This document shows, in pieces, positions 45,561-57,190 of a stretch of DNA of 64,000 nt. Position 1 is the stretch's first letter. Each line of letters opens with the position of its first letter. The translations under genes and the position numbers were made by a program. This stretch comes from Flabesymbios commensalis (taxonomy: Eukaryota > Annelida > Polychaeta > Terebellida > Flabelligeridae): positions 55,406,596 through 55,470,595 of the forward strand of contig OZ024909.1 of the NCBI GenBank assembly GCA_964017125.1. Reading direction: 5' to 3'. The notes beneath the pieces are model-generated. The model ran no database searches. It was not told where the DNA came from and was given only the letters and a program-made list of their open reading frames with translations.

Positions 45561-46034
45561 TGTTTTGGTTTTTAAAAATTTGTTCACCCCATTATATTTT
45601 TGTAGACTTTTTATATGTTATGTACGTACCCATGAATGTAGAGTCACATGCGATCAAAATAAATTATGCTGCAATTTGTTCTAGGTCAAAGTTCAATTTG
45701 ACTGGACCAGTATACATAGATGTAATAGACTGTGGAATGGATGAGCGACGTTGCACTGCAGATCACGCGAGTTATTGCACCAGAGCTTGTGTGGTGATAG
45801 CACTGAAGTAGGGAAGAGATGTCTGTGTTCTGCCACTGCCGAAATCCTATCTGAGCTAATCGTTGTGGTGGCTGACGTGCATTCAGATCCAGGTAATATG
45901 ATCCCCATGCCCCTCTGATCAGCATGATATGATGTGAAGAATATACCCACTATAACCTTCACTGGCGCTACCATCCTCTTTCAATTGGCAACACCGATAT
46001 TTTATGATTTGCAGTGCCTACTGCCTACTGCCTA

Positions 46035-46145
46035 CAGAAGTGCTAGGCTTCTTGAGGTCGCAGACTCTGTCTGAGGTCTGCGATCTCAATGCTAGGCTTC
46101 ATGAGGTCTTAGACACTGTCTGCGACCTCAAGAAGCTTAGCCTTG
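46035..46145. repeat. ~100-bp hairpin with internal duplication
   Basis: GGCTTCTTGAGGTCGCAGAC near 46046 pairs with GTCTGCGACCTCAAGAAGC near 46118-46136. Between them GCTAGGCTTCATGAGGTCTT is a second, direct copy of the left arm. No other copy in the window. Confidence 0.8.
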
Positions 46146-46321
46146 CTGTAGGGAAGATGCGTGGTATTGGCAATCAAGCTGAAACAACAGTGCACTGCGC
46201 CCGAACTAACAGTTATATCCAAGTACCTTTATAGTGAAGCAAAAAACATACATTTAATCTGATTTGCTACAGAAATCTCTTACCGGTATATTACATTAGT
46301 AGTAAATCACTTAGCAGCTGT

Positions 46322-46531
46322 TTAGCCCATGGGCCTAATAGGTTGTACAATACTAACGGTATGCCTGTAATCGTGATAATTATTAATATCTGTGGATACT
46401 GGATTGTGTTTCCTATTTGTGGGTGAAATGCCCCATAGGCATATATCCACCTGATCAGGGTTTGTCCCAGCTAACACGAGTGTAGCGCCGCTAAATATAA
46501 GCACTATTCCGATTATATTGTTTTTTTTCAT
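46322..46531 (-). other. Unconfirmed small open frame with signal-peptide-like start
   Basis: A 69-codon frame opens MKKNNIIGIVLIFSGATLV, which resembles a signal peptide with a cleavage-like LAG. The remainder matches no family I know. No splice or polyadenylation context supports it, and part of it overlaps a CTCGTGTTAGCTGGG stretch like the CCAACATT repeat end. It is probably chance. Confidence 0.1.
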
Positions 46532-46619
46532 TTTGTATTAGCACACCAAATACTAGCTTAAAGATAAAACGTCACGTGAATCAACGATCAAAAATCGCTT
46601 ACCACCATTTTGTCAAATC

Positions 46620-46685
46620 CGAATAAGTTCACAACTTCAAGTGGGTGAAAATTCCAAATAAATAATTTGGCGGTTAAAGGGTTAA
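46620..46685. repeat. Right end of a TTAA MITE
   Basis: CACAACTTCAAGTGGGTGAA then TTTGGCGGTTAAAGGGTTAA ends at 46682-46685. It matches the right part of 43135-43347; the left part is missing or unrecognisable. Confidence 0.65.
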
Positions 46686-48402
46686 GAATTACGTCCACCA
46701 TTCACTATATTTTGTTAGGTAGACTGTTAGGTCAAATTGTAATATGAGACTGAATTCTGCCAGAAATGAGTATCTGATACTTACCTATATAGGTTATTGG
46801 TTCATAATATGATCAAGACATATTTATATAATGTGCGAAAACCTACAGATTATGAAACAAAGCATTGGTGACCATACGTAGCAATTTGTCTAAACAAATA
46901 CAATTCTGGAATTGCAAATATCAGAATGGGTGCCCTTGATATGACCACCATCAGAACAGCTGCCCCTAATATGAGCACCTCCATCTGTTTTGAGCCTAAC
47001 ATGTTTGGACTATTGTCTTACCTTTAATACCATTAGTGAGGATACATATATAATTCATTATGCTTTAACGAAAAGATATCCAAATAACATTACAAAGCAC
47101 ATTTTACCCCTAAAAGATATTAGGAAAAACGGATGTGCTCACATCAGTGGAAATTAACACTTTTTGTTCTTGTGCATATAGAAGTTCCTCGCGGATGTCA
47201 GAAATTTTAATTCGTAATTAACGTATGCCCTAATTAAGACCTAATTAAAACCATTCACAATAAATGCTTCTCTTCCCTCAATTCTTAGCCGATTTTAAAT
47301 TTATTTGGTGTTTGTTTAAAGGAGCTTGTGCCTGTTAATAGAACTAACTTATGCCTTGACTTACAGCCCCAATCGGGACCATTCACAAGCAATGATTCTC
47401 ATTCTTCAATTTTTTTTTTGGAAAGAGTTCGTGCCTGTGCATAGAACATCATAGAACACGGCTTTTAGCAATTTCAATCAGTGATTAACTTATACCCTAA
47501 TTAAGGATGAGCTTCTGTATCATTGACACTCTGGTTTTTTATCCCAATTTACTTGATATACTTTTCGTTAAAAGTAATTTCCTTTCAATTAATATACTGG
47601 GATTTTTGTATTACATTTGGGTTATTAATAATCGGTATTAACAGTAGGTCTACTGACCCCCCCCCCCCCCCGGTGATAACGAGTATAATAAATAAATATA
47701 TCTTCGCTCATAATAGGAGCATACTCATATTAGACTCACTTACCCTACAAGCCATAGACCAAATGATGGGCCAAGATAGTCTCTGTCTCTGTGAATACCA
47801 CTCGGATGGTCGCCGTTCTTGAATCTACACAGTGGGATTAAATTTGTGTGGGATGCATGCAGTCGTGTATTCATTACCACAGTCCTGGTCATTCAGAGCC
47901 ATCCACCCCCGCCGGGACTCAATTTCTTTTTTCACAATACACCCATTCATCTCCTACAGCGCCATGCTATGTAACTGGGGATGTTTCTGCCGGGACACAT
48001 CCTGGTATGTCATATTGTAGGAAACTACACAGTGGTTCTCATTCCAATGCCCACTGCGATTAATATCTGGACATCTCAAGACTGCTCACCAAATAACTGC
48101 CCAGTTCATGACCTCTTCCCACGCCTGCAAAGCACATAACTGACTCCCTGAAAACGATACTTTCCAGGCTCTACCAGCGTCGAGGACGAGTTTGACCTCG
48201 ATAAAGACGATACGTTCCCCTATAATTATGGGTTTAATGTTGGACCAGCGTCGAATACATTGTTCAAATCAAGCATATGACAGCGTGTCGTGTCGCAAGT
48301 TAGAGTGGAATATTTCCATTGACACCCGTCATTTTTTCGCTATCAAGCGTTTTTTCTGTGAAAACAAGAACAGACCAACACTGAACGTTAGGTTTCAGTT
48401 GC
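46686..48402. other. unassigned DNA
   Basis: About 1.7 kb with no supported gene. It contains a C16 run (about 47657-47672) and a CCAACATT-type fragment near 48228-48250. Confidence 0.45.
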
Positions 48403-48740
48403 TTTAACCCTGAAGGTGTTGAAATAGTTTTGTATAAACAATGCAGACTAAAGGGTTTTTCTCAATTTTTACTTATAGGATAAAGCCCGAGGAGCTCCAC
48501 ATTTTTAGCTGTGGAAAAGGTCGAAGCCGAAGATCGAGGCCTTTTTCACAGCTATGAATGGAGAACCCGGAGGGTCTTAACTGACTTAAAACACATCCGA
48601 TAATAATGAGGATCCCTCATAATCAACAGCTCAGTCACCTGGATGGTCCGCACTTGGTCAACAATAACTCTCCATTCCCGGCTTAGCATGTAGTGGTCGG
48701 ACAAAGAAAATAATGTAGTGGTGTGTTTTAATTGCTATTA
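48403..48740. repeat. GACGTC MITE stub followed by CCCGAGGAG hairpin repeat, copy 2
   Basis: A stub TTAACCCTGAAGGTGTTGAA... to about 48470 resembles the left end of the GACGTC family. The hairpin at 48486-48575 and its downstream ~160 bp match 40505-40830, including 'aacaataactctccattccc'. The stem is CATTTTTAGCTGTGGAAAAG / CTTTTTCACAGCTATGAATG. Confidence 0.75.
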
Positions 48741-49300
48741 TATGATACGCACACATTCTAGATTAAAACAAAATGTTTTAAGATTTTCTCTTTCATATTT
48801 TTTTCAGAAGCTTTAGATTGAGCTTGTGGGCGTGCAGCCTTTTTGTGTGAACCCTATATTTCAGGTTATTTTTTAAGATTTTAAAATATTTATAGACCAC
48901 ATTATAAAGCATCATCTGAGCTGTCACCTAAATGAGAACGAATGTTGTAGACAATATAATGTGTACATTATTTTGTGATCATGGCAGTCTAGAAACAATC
49001 CCAGCCAGCCAATCCTGGTTAGTGAATCAAGTGGATGGTATTCAAAGTGGCATTGACAAATGGCCTGGGTCATGTGTTCACCACCACCAACTTCTGCTAT
49101 ACAAATGATGTGATATCACACGTAACAGTCAGAAGGCCCATAGAAGCAAAATAAAGTATTAAAAATGCCTGATCCTGGGATATCAATCACTTTATAGTTT
49201 AGAAAATATCACGAGAATAATATTTTTCGCATTCTGGACTTTATTTTGGGTTATTGCTAAATATTTAAATCAATTATAAAGGAACGTCTGAAAATTAAAA
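48741..49300. other. unassigned AT-rich DNA
   Basis: Nothing recognised. Confidence 0.45.
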
Positions 49301-49301
49301 T

Positions 49302-50905
49302 ATATTACGCTGAACACAGCTAGTTATTGAAGGGGATAAGCTACAGCCTCATTTTAGTCCTGCTTATCACAACATCTGAAATTGACTGATGCATTATAAC
49401 AATAATATTATTTTTTATTGATAAATATTAATGGACTCAAGTATGTTAACAATAAAGGTATAACTGTTCATGCATGTGTGACAAGTTTCCAAACCATAAC
49501 TAAAAAACAGAAAAAGAAACAGAAAATAGCTCTGTACAGTTATAATCCCGCCTATGTTTCCAAAATATACACTAAAATTATATACTGAACTCCCTAAGAA
49601 AGTTACCACTAAACACACATATTATGTAATTTAATGATGTAAACCCGATGTCGGGTGCCAAAATAACTTGCATTGAAGTTAGTCAACATTGTGTAGTGGT
49701 AGCTGCAGTAGGGGAAAATCAAAGGCTTCCTATTCTGTTCTGCAAAGCCAAAGGCAGTATCTGCTTACTTGTAAAGTAAGCAGATACTGCATTTTGACTT
49801 TGCAGTGCAGTTTTGTCTGTTAATGACCCAGGGAAGATAAACGTGTTGTTTACCACATGTCATTTTGACAAGTTGATTCTAAGAATTGACATAATTTGTC
49901 TAGGGCTGGCCATCATGGGTTTCGGTGGGGCAGACCCGGACCAGCCAAGACTGCACTGCCGTGCTGAGACAAACAAGTGTAACTGAATGCTTTGCTTACT
50001 TGAAAAAAATCATCGCTGTCGGGAGCCCTATTGGTAGTCATGGCCCGTATTCTCGTACAAGTTACGATATATCGTAGGCATCGGATTGGTCGGGATGGCC
50101 CCTGGTTGCATCTAAATCCCAGTATTGTGGGAAGCTCTCGTAAACGAGAGGTAGTACGGCCTCAGACCATGCAGGCTCGTAATTTAGAATCCGTTATCTG
50201 GGAGTTAGGGGTGGGGTGCCATGGTGGCGGTGTCATTTGATTCATATCATCACTCTCGGGGTTCGTTTGATCCAGTTTCGCCCACATGTCACATTCTGTC
50301 ATTATTCTATTCATAACAAATTATTGTCAGAAAGAAAGCAAAAAAGTATTCACAAATTACCAGTGGTGTATATTTGGCATGACTTGAAACAAAATAAAAC
50401 GAAACTCTTTACATTTTAACGCCTAATTTAAATGATATAGGGGCCTAGTACAATTTTATTAGCTGACGAATTATACGTTGAATAAGCATTTATAATACAC
50501 AAGCAATCTATGGTCCGGTTCCCCCGGCTCATCTCGCCTTGCCAATAGTTTGTATCGTTTGAGGACTTGTCTGGCATATAGTGACAGTGTGACTTAGGCT
50601 TGAGACCGATGTTGTAATGTAAACATAGCAATATGAAAACATTATTTATTATAACTTTGTTTTGCAACGCAACATATATTCATCTATTATTTGATGATCA
50701 CTGTACAAAATACCTACTTTTGCAAAGTGAAAATATAATTATTAGGTTGACATACAGGGCCGCCACAATGAGGTCATAGGTCGTAGACAGCCATCACAGA
50801 GTCATGCGAACTCAGTAAACCCCTGATAGAGGTCGTACAGTATACACTATATCCCCTGCTGATTAGCGTAAACCTTTTTGTAGTTTCTTTCTAAAAATTT
50901 TTTAG
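49302..50905 (+). repeat. Locally triplicated segment, unit A
   Basis: Its first ~580 bp (from TATTACGCTGAACACAGCTA) match unit C but are absent from unit B. From 'attgac' at 49885 it aligns with 50910 and 52629. It includes a TGC hairpin (49736-49810), an old SINE second module (about 50115-50290) and the 'acgcctaatttaaatgat' part. No protein. Confidence 0.88.
49736..49812. repeat. GCAAAGCC-AAGGCAGTATCTGC hairpin
   Basis: A stem of about 35 bp: CTGCAAAGCCAAAGGCAGTA ... TACTGCATTTTGACTTTGCA with the arm GCTTACTT / AAGTAAGC closing on a GTA loop. The family also occurs at 34830-35060, 52493-52556 and 56527-56602, with half-copies near 58785-58860 and 59530-59580. Confidence 0.85.
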
Positions 50906-52020
50906 AAGAATTGACATGATTTGTCTAGGGCTGGCCATCGTGGGTTTTGGTGGGGCAGACCCAGACCAGCCAAGACTGCACTGCCGTGCTAAGACAACCA
51001 AGTGTAACTGCATGCTTTGCTTACTTGAAAAAAATCATCGCTAGCCCCTGCCGGGAGTTTGCATCCCGCTCTTATTAGTCAGGGCCCGTATTCTGGTACA
51101 ATTTACGATATACACATGTATCGTAGGATTCGGATTGGTCGAGATGGCCCCTGGTTGCATCTAAATCCCATAATTGAGGGAAGCTCCCGTAACCGAGAGG
51201 TAGCACGGCCTCAGACCATACAGGCTCCTAATTTAGAATCCGTTATCTTGGAGTGAGGGGTGGGGTGACATGGTGTCATCTGATTCATATCACCACCATC
51301 GGGGTTCGTTTGATCCAGTTTCGCCTACATGTGTACCAAAATGGACTAGAGTCACATTCTGTCATTATTCTATTCTTAGAAAAAAAAATTAGCAAAAAAA
51401 AAACAACTACAAAAACTATTGTCACAAAGAAAGCAAAAAAGTATTCACAAATTACAGGTGGTGTATATTAGGCATGACTTGATAAATAATACGAAACTCT
51501 TTGCATTTTAACGCCTAATTTAAATGATATAGGGGCCTAGTACAATTTTATTAGCTGACGAATTATACGTTGAATAAGCATTTATAATACACAAGCAATC
51601 TATGGTCCGGTTCCCCCGGCTCGTCTCGCCTTGCCAATAGTTTGTATCGTGTGAGGACTTGTCTGGCATATAGTGACAGTGTGACTTAGGCTTTAGACCT
51701 ATGTTGTAATGTAAACATAGCAATATGAGAACATAATTTATTATAACTCTGGTTTGCAACGCAACATATATTCATCTATTATTTGATGATCACTGTACAA
51801 AATACCTACTTTTGCAAAGTGAAAATATAATTATTAGGTTGACATACAGGGCCGCCACTATGAGGTCATAGGTCGTAGACAGCCATCCCAGAGTCATGCG
51901 AACCCGGTAAACCCCTGACAGAAGTCGTACAGTATACACTATATCCCCTGCTGATTAGCGTAAACCCTTTTGTGGTTTATTTCTAAAAAAATTAAGAGCA
52001 ACGTTATTACAATAGGCTTT
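50906..52020 (+). repeat. Locally triplicated segment, unit B
   Basis: It starts at AGAATTGACATGATTTGTCT, aligned with unit A from 49882. It carries the old SINE second module at about 51160-51345. It ends with an AACGTTATTACAATAGGC line also present at the end of unit C. Confidence 0.88.
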
Positions 52021-52040
52021 TCCACTTGTGTTATATTAAT

Positions 52041-53560
52041 ATATTACGCTGGACACAGCTAGTAAATAAAGGGAGTAAGCTACTACCCCATTTTAGTCCT
52101 GGTTGTCACAAAATCTAAAATTGGCTGATGCATTATAACAATAATATTATTTTTTATTAATAAATATTAATGGACTCAAGTATGTTAACAATAAAGGTAT
52201 AACTGTTCATGCATGTCTGACAAGTTTCCAAATCATAACTAAAAAAAACATAAAAAGAAACAGAAAATAGCTCTGTACAGTTTATTATGATCCCGCCTAT
52301 GTTCTCAAAATATAATGTCGAGATTATATACTGAACTCCCGAAGAAAGTCATTACTAAACACACATATTATGTAATTCAATGATGTAACCCGATGTCGGG
52401 TGCCAGAATAACTTGCATTGAAGTTAGTCAACATGGTGAAGTGGTAGATGCAGTAGGTGAAAATCAAAGGCTTCCTATTCTGCTCTGCAAAGCTAAAGGC
52501 AGTATCTGCTTACTTGTAAAATAGGCAGATACTGCCTTTTGGCTTTGTACTGCAGTTTTGTCTGTTGATGACCCAGGGAAGATAAATCTGTTATTACCAC
52601 ATGTCATTTTGACAAGTTGATTCTAAGAATTGACATGATTTGTCTAGGGCTGGCCATCATTGGTCTTGGTGGGCAGACCCAGTCCAGCCAAGACTACACT
52701 GCCGTGCTAAGACAAACAAGTGTAACAGCATGCTTTGCTTACTTGAAAAAAATCATCGCTAGCCCATGTCGGGAGTTCGCATCCCGCTCTTACCAGGTAG
52801 TCAGGGCCTGTATTCTAGTACAAGTTACGATATATCAGTATATCGTAGGCCTCGGATTCGTTTGACCCAGTTTCGCCTCCATGTGTACCAAAATGGACTA
52901 GAATCACATTCTGTCATTATTCCATTCTTAGAAAAAAGTTTTAGCAAAAAATAAAACAACAACAAAAACAATTGTCACAAAGAAAACAAAAAATATTAAC
53001 AAATTACCGGTGGTGTATATTAGGCATAACTTGAAACAACATAAAACGAAACTCTTGACATTTTAACGCCCAATTTAAAATGATTTAGGGGCCTACTACA
53101 ATTAGCTAACAAATAATACGTTGAATAAGTTTTTATGATACACAAACAATCTATGGTTCGGTCTCATCGGCTCGTCTCGTCTTGCCAATAGTTTGTATCG
53201 TGTGAGGACCTGCCTGGCATATCGTGACAGTGTGACTTAGTCTTTAGACTGATGTTGTAATGTAAACATAGCAGTATGGAAACATAATTTGTTATAACTT
53301 TGGTTTAGCAACATAATTATATTCATCTATTACTTGATGATCACTGTACAACATTACCTACTTTTGCAAAGTGAAAATATTATTATTAGGTTGACATACA
53401 GGACCGTCACTATGAGGTCATAGGTCGTAGACAGCCATCCCAAAGTCATGAGAACCCATTAAACCCCTGACAGAGGTCGTACAGTGTACGCAATATCTCC
53501 TCCTGGTTAGTGTAAACCCTTTTGTAGTTTCTTTCTAAAAAAAATAAAGAGAAACGTTAT
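52041..53560 (+). repeat. Locally triplicated segment, unit C
   Basis: It matches unit A over its full length from ATATTACGCTGGACACAGC, with the TGC hairpin at 52493-52556. The old SINE part is largely deleted: 'cgtaggcctcggattcg' joins directly to 'tttgacccagtttcgcc' near 52855. It is more diverged from A than B is in its right half. Confidence 0.86.
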
Positions 53561-54520
53561 TCCAATAATGCTTTCCCACTTATGTTAATAGCCAATGATA
53601 AAGTGTTACTATTATTATTACGTTTATTAATTACGAATAATTATACGGAATATTGAATTTTGAATTAATATGTAAATTACATATTGATGCTTTTTCAAAC
53701 AATCAGTGATAATCGTGCTCAGTAGTCCAATGACAATAATTCAATCACAGAAACAAAGAATATTAGACTTTTACATTGTTCCTATTTATTGATACAATTG
53801 AAGATCCACCCGATTTTGCAAATAATATTTTAAATTCTGGAAAGCAATGGTAAATCATCGTTATAACAAAACAAATAGCAAGATTATGTCTAAAGAATAG
53901 GTTTTTTTCACAATAAATTAAATAATGCATTTTTTTATTTCAGTATTCGGAATTGTATAGGAATTAAGACAATGATGATGAGAAAAACGTTTGTAAGTTT
54001 CTGTCACTGATTGTCATTAATTAAAACATGTCCCTAAGCATAGTAGCTTGTCAGCTTATCGTTCCGCCGATATCTGTATCGCATTGCGCTAGAAAAAAAA
54101 CATTGAACATTTGTCAAGACGTCCAGTTTGCCAACAATGGCTGTTTTTACGCTGGGCAGTATGGCTTTGTAATAATAGATATTGAACTGTGAAAACACTC
54201 TTGCTCTCTAGTTATCTGATGTTTGTATGTTTAGGAACTGTGCATAGACACGATACATATCTTTTACAAATTTACGTGGATATGATAAAAAGCGGGACAT
54301 TTACCTTGTCTGGTTAGACTTTCAGTAATGTGCTTTACCAGTTTAATCATCATTACAATGAATACTTTTCTAGAGGTGACAATCGGCACTAATTGTCCGA
54401 CGAAAATCTCAAAAATGGGGGTTATCAAAAGTCTTTAACATATTTTTTTTCTATTGATAATGCCAGTTAAGCTAGTTACTTTATTTCAAATTTTATTGGT
54501 GTGTGCATTCTAATTTACAT
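53561..54520. other. unassigned AT-rich DNA
   Basis: No gene or repeat recognised. Confidence 0.5.
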
Positions 54521-54536
54521 TTTTATCTAATGCTAT

Positions 54537-54746
54537 GGGCGGGGGCCCTAGGGTAGTGGTTAGCACCGCTGCCTTTCACGCCAGAGTCCGGGGTTCGGTT
54601 CCCGGTCTCGACGGTTTGAAAGAAACAAAATTGTTTCTTCCCCATCCACGTGTGAAAGTTAGTATTGTGGGGAGCCTCAGGAGGTTCTCCTGGCCCAGTT
54701 TAGCCTATATGTGCACAAAGGTGGCCTAAAGCCCGATTCATTTCAT
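54537..54746 (+). mobile_element. SINE with internal deletion
   Basis: It has a 16-bp target-site duplication TTTTATCTAATGCTAT (54521-54536 and 54747-54762). The first tRNA-like module is complete. The sequence then jumps from 'ttgtggggagcctc' to 'aggaggttctcctgg', lacking about 105 bp that contain the whole second tRNA-like module. CCTC lies at both edges of the missing part in full-length copies. Confidence 0.93.
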
Positions 54747-54939
54747 TTTTATCTAATGCTATACCAAAAATAGAAAACTATTCTATGTTAGAAATAGTAA
54801 CATTTTACTTTTCTAATGAAGGTATACGCTGAGGAACATGAAACCCGTACTTAGATTTAGGTATATTTATGGACAAATAATTTACGTTTAACCAATAATT
54901 AGGCTCTTGTTTTTGTATGTCTAAGTGTATAATCATGAT

Positions 54940-55215
54940 AATGTGACTTAGGCGTATTTATATCATGAGCAGAAAAACGTTTATAAAGAGCAATAACTTC
55001 GGCGTAAATATTTTAAAAGTACTGATGCTATGTCACTAATATAATTTTTATGATAAAATGTAGCGGAACCAAAATTGATCCTTGTGGGACACCAGGTAAT
55101 ATGTTTTCATGTGAATATTTTATGTTTCCAAACCGAACGAGTTGTCTTCTAATAAAATCCATTCATCAATTGAAACAATAAAATGAAAAGTTTACGGGGC
55201 CCATATTTTGTAGTG
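54940..55215 (-). mobile_element. LINE reverse-transcriptase scrap
   Basis: On the minus strand RRQLVRFGNIKYSHENIL leads into PGVPQGSIL (about 55165-55075), the conserved RT motif B region of Jockey/CR1-type LINEs. A decayed follow-on segment reaches about 54990. Nothing of the rest of the element was identified. Confidence 0.75.
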
Positions 55216-55595
55216 CTTCATTATTTTTGGCAATGTCAGAGTGGGCAAAATTAGTTGTTAAAAAAATCAGATATACAAAATAAAAAAAATGGACATAGAT
55301 CGAAAGGATTGTAAATTAATATAGGTTTTTGAAAACAGAGCGGGTCGATAGTTTTGTCTATAATATAGCACATGTCCAAAGTGTCACAGTTAGGACGAAT
55401 CATCTTTGTCTTGCCAAAGTAATAGTGCGCCACAAGGAGTGAAAATGGTTGTTACACTATAGCCTATCCAGTGTTCACAATGCTTAATAACCATAAGACG
55501 AGATGGTGAACACGGGAGTAGGCTTATTATACACGACGCTACATGTTAAACCTCTCATCAAAGGAAATACAGTGCCTGGCAGAGCATGCACAGAA

Positions 55596-55695
55596 AATAC
55601 GAGGCGTTCATCCAATGTTGGTTTATTGTTGGACCACCGTCGCAGACGCTGGTCCAACAATAAACCAACATTGGACCAAGGCCTCGTGTCTGCTG
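55596..55695. repeat. CCAACATT-family near-perfect palindrome
   Basis: CCAATGTTGGTTTATTGTTG at 55612 pairs with CAACAATAAACCAACATTGG ending at 55673, around GGACCACCGTCGCAGACGCT. The ends ACGAGGC / GCCTCGTGT followed by CTGCTGGGG match the family termini. It is the best-preserved member of this family here. Confidence 0.9.
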
Positions 55696-56526
55696 GGGAT
55701 CATGTCATCAGAGAGGTTTGCCCTGGAGGCATTACAGAGGTTTGAGAGCGCGTTACTGGCACAGGCAAATTGTAGGCCACGATTTGTAAAGTTGCATTAG
55801 CTTGGACAACATCTGCAAAATGATTATATCAAGCTTCAATGCTATATCATTACTCAGTTTCATGAAGCATGCTCATCAACCAGGTAGAGCTATCTACCTG
55901 ACAACGGACAAAATAACAGACGTAAAGTGGCAAATTAACCAGTCTGACCTAGGATGTTTGGATTATTATGTTAACCTATTCCCCTAAAATTTAAAATCGC
56001 ATGCAAGCCAAAAGTAGACAAAATAAACAAAAACTGGTGCGTATAAATGTGTAAATATGTAAAACAAATGATCGATATGGGTCATATTTAGGGTTAAACT
56101 CATCATGCCGCCATTACTAAATTACATCACTTAGATTTGGGTGAGGTTATTTATTTAAAATAACACTGCAGACGATAATAAAAATAGCAAATAATGAAAG
56201 AGCAAAAATAATATTTACCACGTGATTGTATACATGTGTATTACTATTGACGAGATGAGACCATCACAGGACTGACACACGATCAGCTCGACCTAGATCT
56301 TAATCCCGCTAATATGGCAAATAAATGCCCAGAGATGCAGGTCAAGGTGTTGATTTTGTTCAGAAAAATCGTATCCTGACTGTGAGTTGTACTGGTTTAC
56401 CTCTGTAGGTCGTTGTGCGGCCACTGGATGTTACTATTTACATGCATCTCCATTTAACATGCTCAACGTTTCAACATGTTCAAAGTTCACATACTTGCCT
56501 CGTGGAATGGCGACGAGTCTATACTG
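55696..56526. other. unassigned DNA
   Basis: No supported gene or repeat. Confidence 0.45.
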
Positions 56527-56602
56527 TCTGCAAAGGCAAAAGGTAGTATCTGCTCACTTGTGAAGTAAGCAGATACTGCTTTTTGGCTTTGCACGGCAGT
56601 AT
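56527..56602. repeat. GCAAAGCC-AAGGCAGTATCTGC hairpin
   Basis: CTGCAAAGGCAAAAGGTAGTA pairs with CAGATACTGCTTTTTGGCTTTGC in part, with the GCTCACTT / AAGTAAGC inner arm. It ends TTGCACGGCAG, the best-formed family end. Confidence 0.82.
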
Positions 56603-56805
56603 GGTATTTGGTATGGTATATGCAACTCGGCAGACACAATACGCCTGATCAGCGTTGTGACAACGCTGATTCGACGTGCTGCGTTAGTTCGATACCCCCA
56701 TTTTTAGCTTTTTATTTAACCTTGAAACAAGAAAATTTAAAGTAGAAATGATCATTATAATTGATAGCTTGGAATATATTTTGATTCAAATATTACAAAT
56801 ATAAG

Positions 56806-56870
56806 TAATTTTACCCACACGAAGTTGTGGATCGCGGTAGCGAGACACAATTTCAAGTGGGTAAAATTTT
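56806..56870. repeat. ACTTGAAGTTGTG hairpin
   Basis: AATTTTACCCACACGAAGTT and CAATTTCAAGTGGGTAAAAT pair around GATCGC-GGTA-GCGAG. Confidence 0.82.
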
Positions 56871-57059
56871 AAATTATATAAGTTTGTGTTTTATGGCTTA
56901 AGAAAGTTAGCTGACCAAAGACACAAATATACCTCTTCTTACATATTTAGCTCTTTTATATGTATGAACAATAATATGTCGCATATTGGTTTTGTTCCAG
57001 GGAAGTATTTGTAACTGCCGCAAACGCCGGAATATTCCGTCTACTTACGTCCCAACAAA

Positions 57060-57190
57060 AATTGGTTACAGGTACCAGAAAACCAATGACCAATGACCCA
57101 ATGCTGTAATGTTGGCACAGCGCTCGGCACGCTGGGCCAACATTACATCAAGATTGGGCTAATGTATTGCTGTTGGTATGTTTGTTACAA
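57060..57190. repeat. CCAACATT-family hairpin, decayed
   Basis: CAATGCTGTAATGTTGGCAC and GGGCCAACATTACATCAAGA are inverted around CAGCGCTCGGCACGCTG. Confidence 0.65.

Noticed and set aside
45686-45974. Cysteine-containing exon on either strand
   Set aside because: Frames on both strands are open by chance over the same stretch and none shows a family motif or consistent splice sites.
46322-46531. Signal-peptide-like small protein
   Set aside because: There is only a hydrophobic start; no family match, no conservation evidence, and partial overlap with repeat-end sequence.
49736-49812. microRNA precursor
   Set aside because: The hairpin is repeated in several places, almost fully symmetric and part of a dispersed repeat; no evidence for a conserved mature arm.
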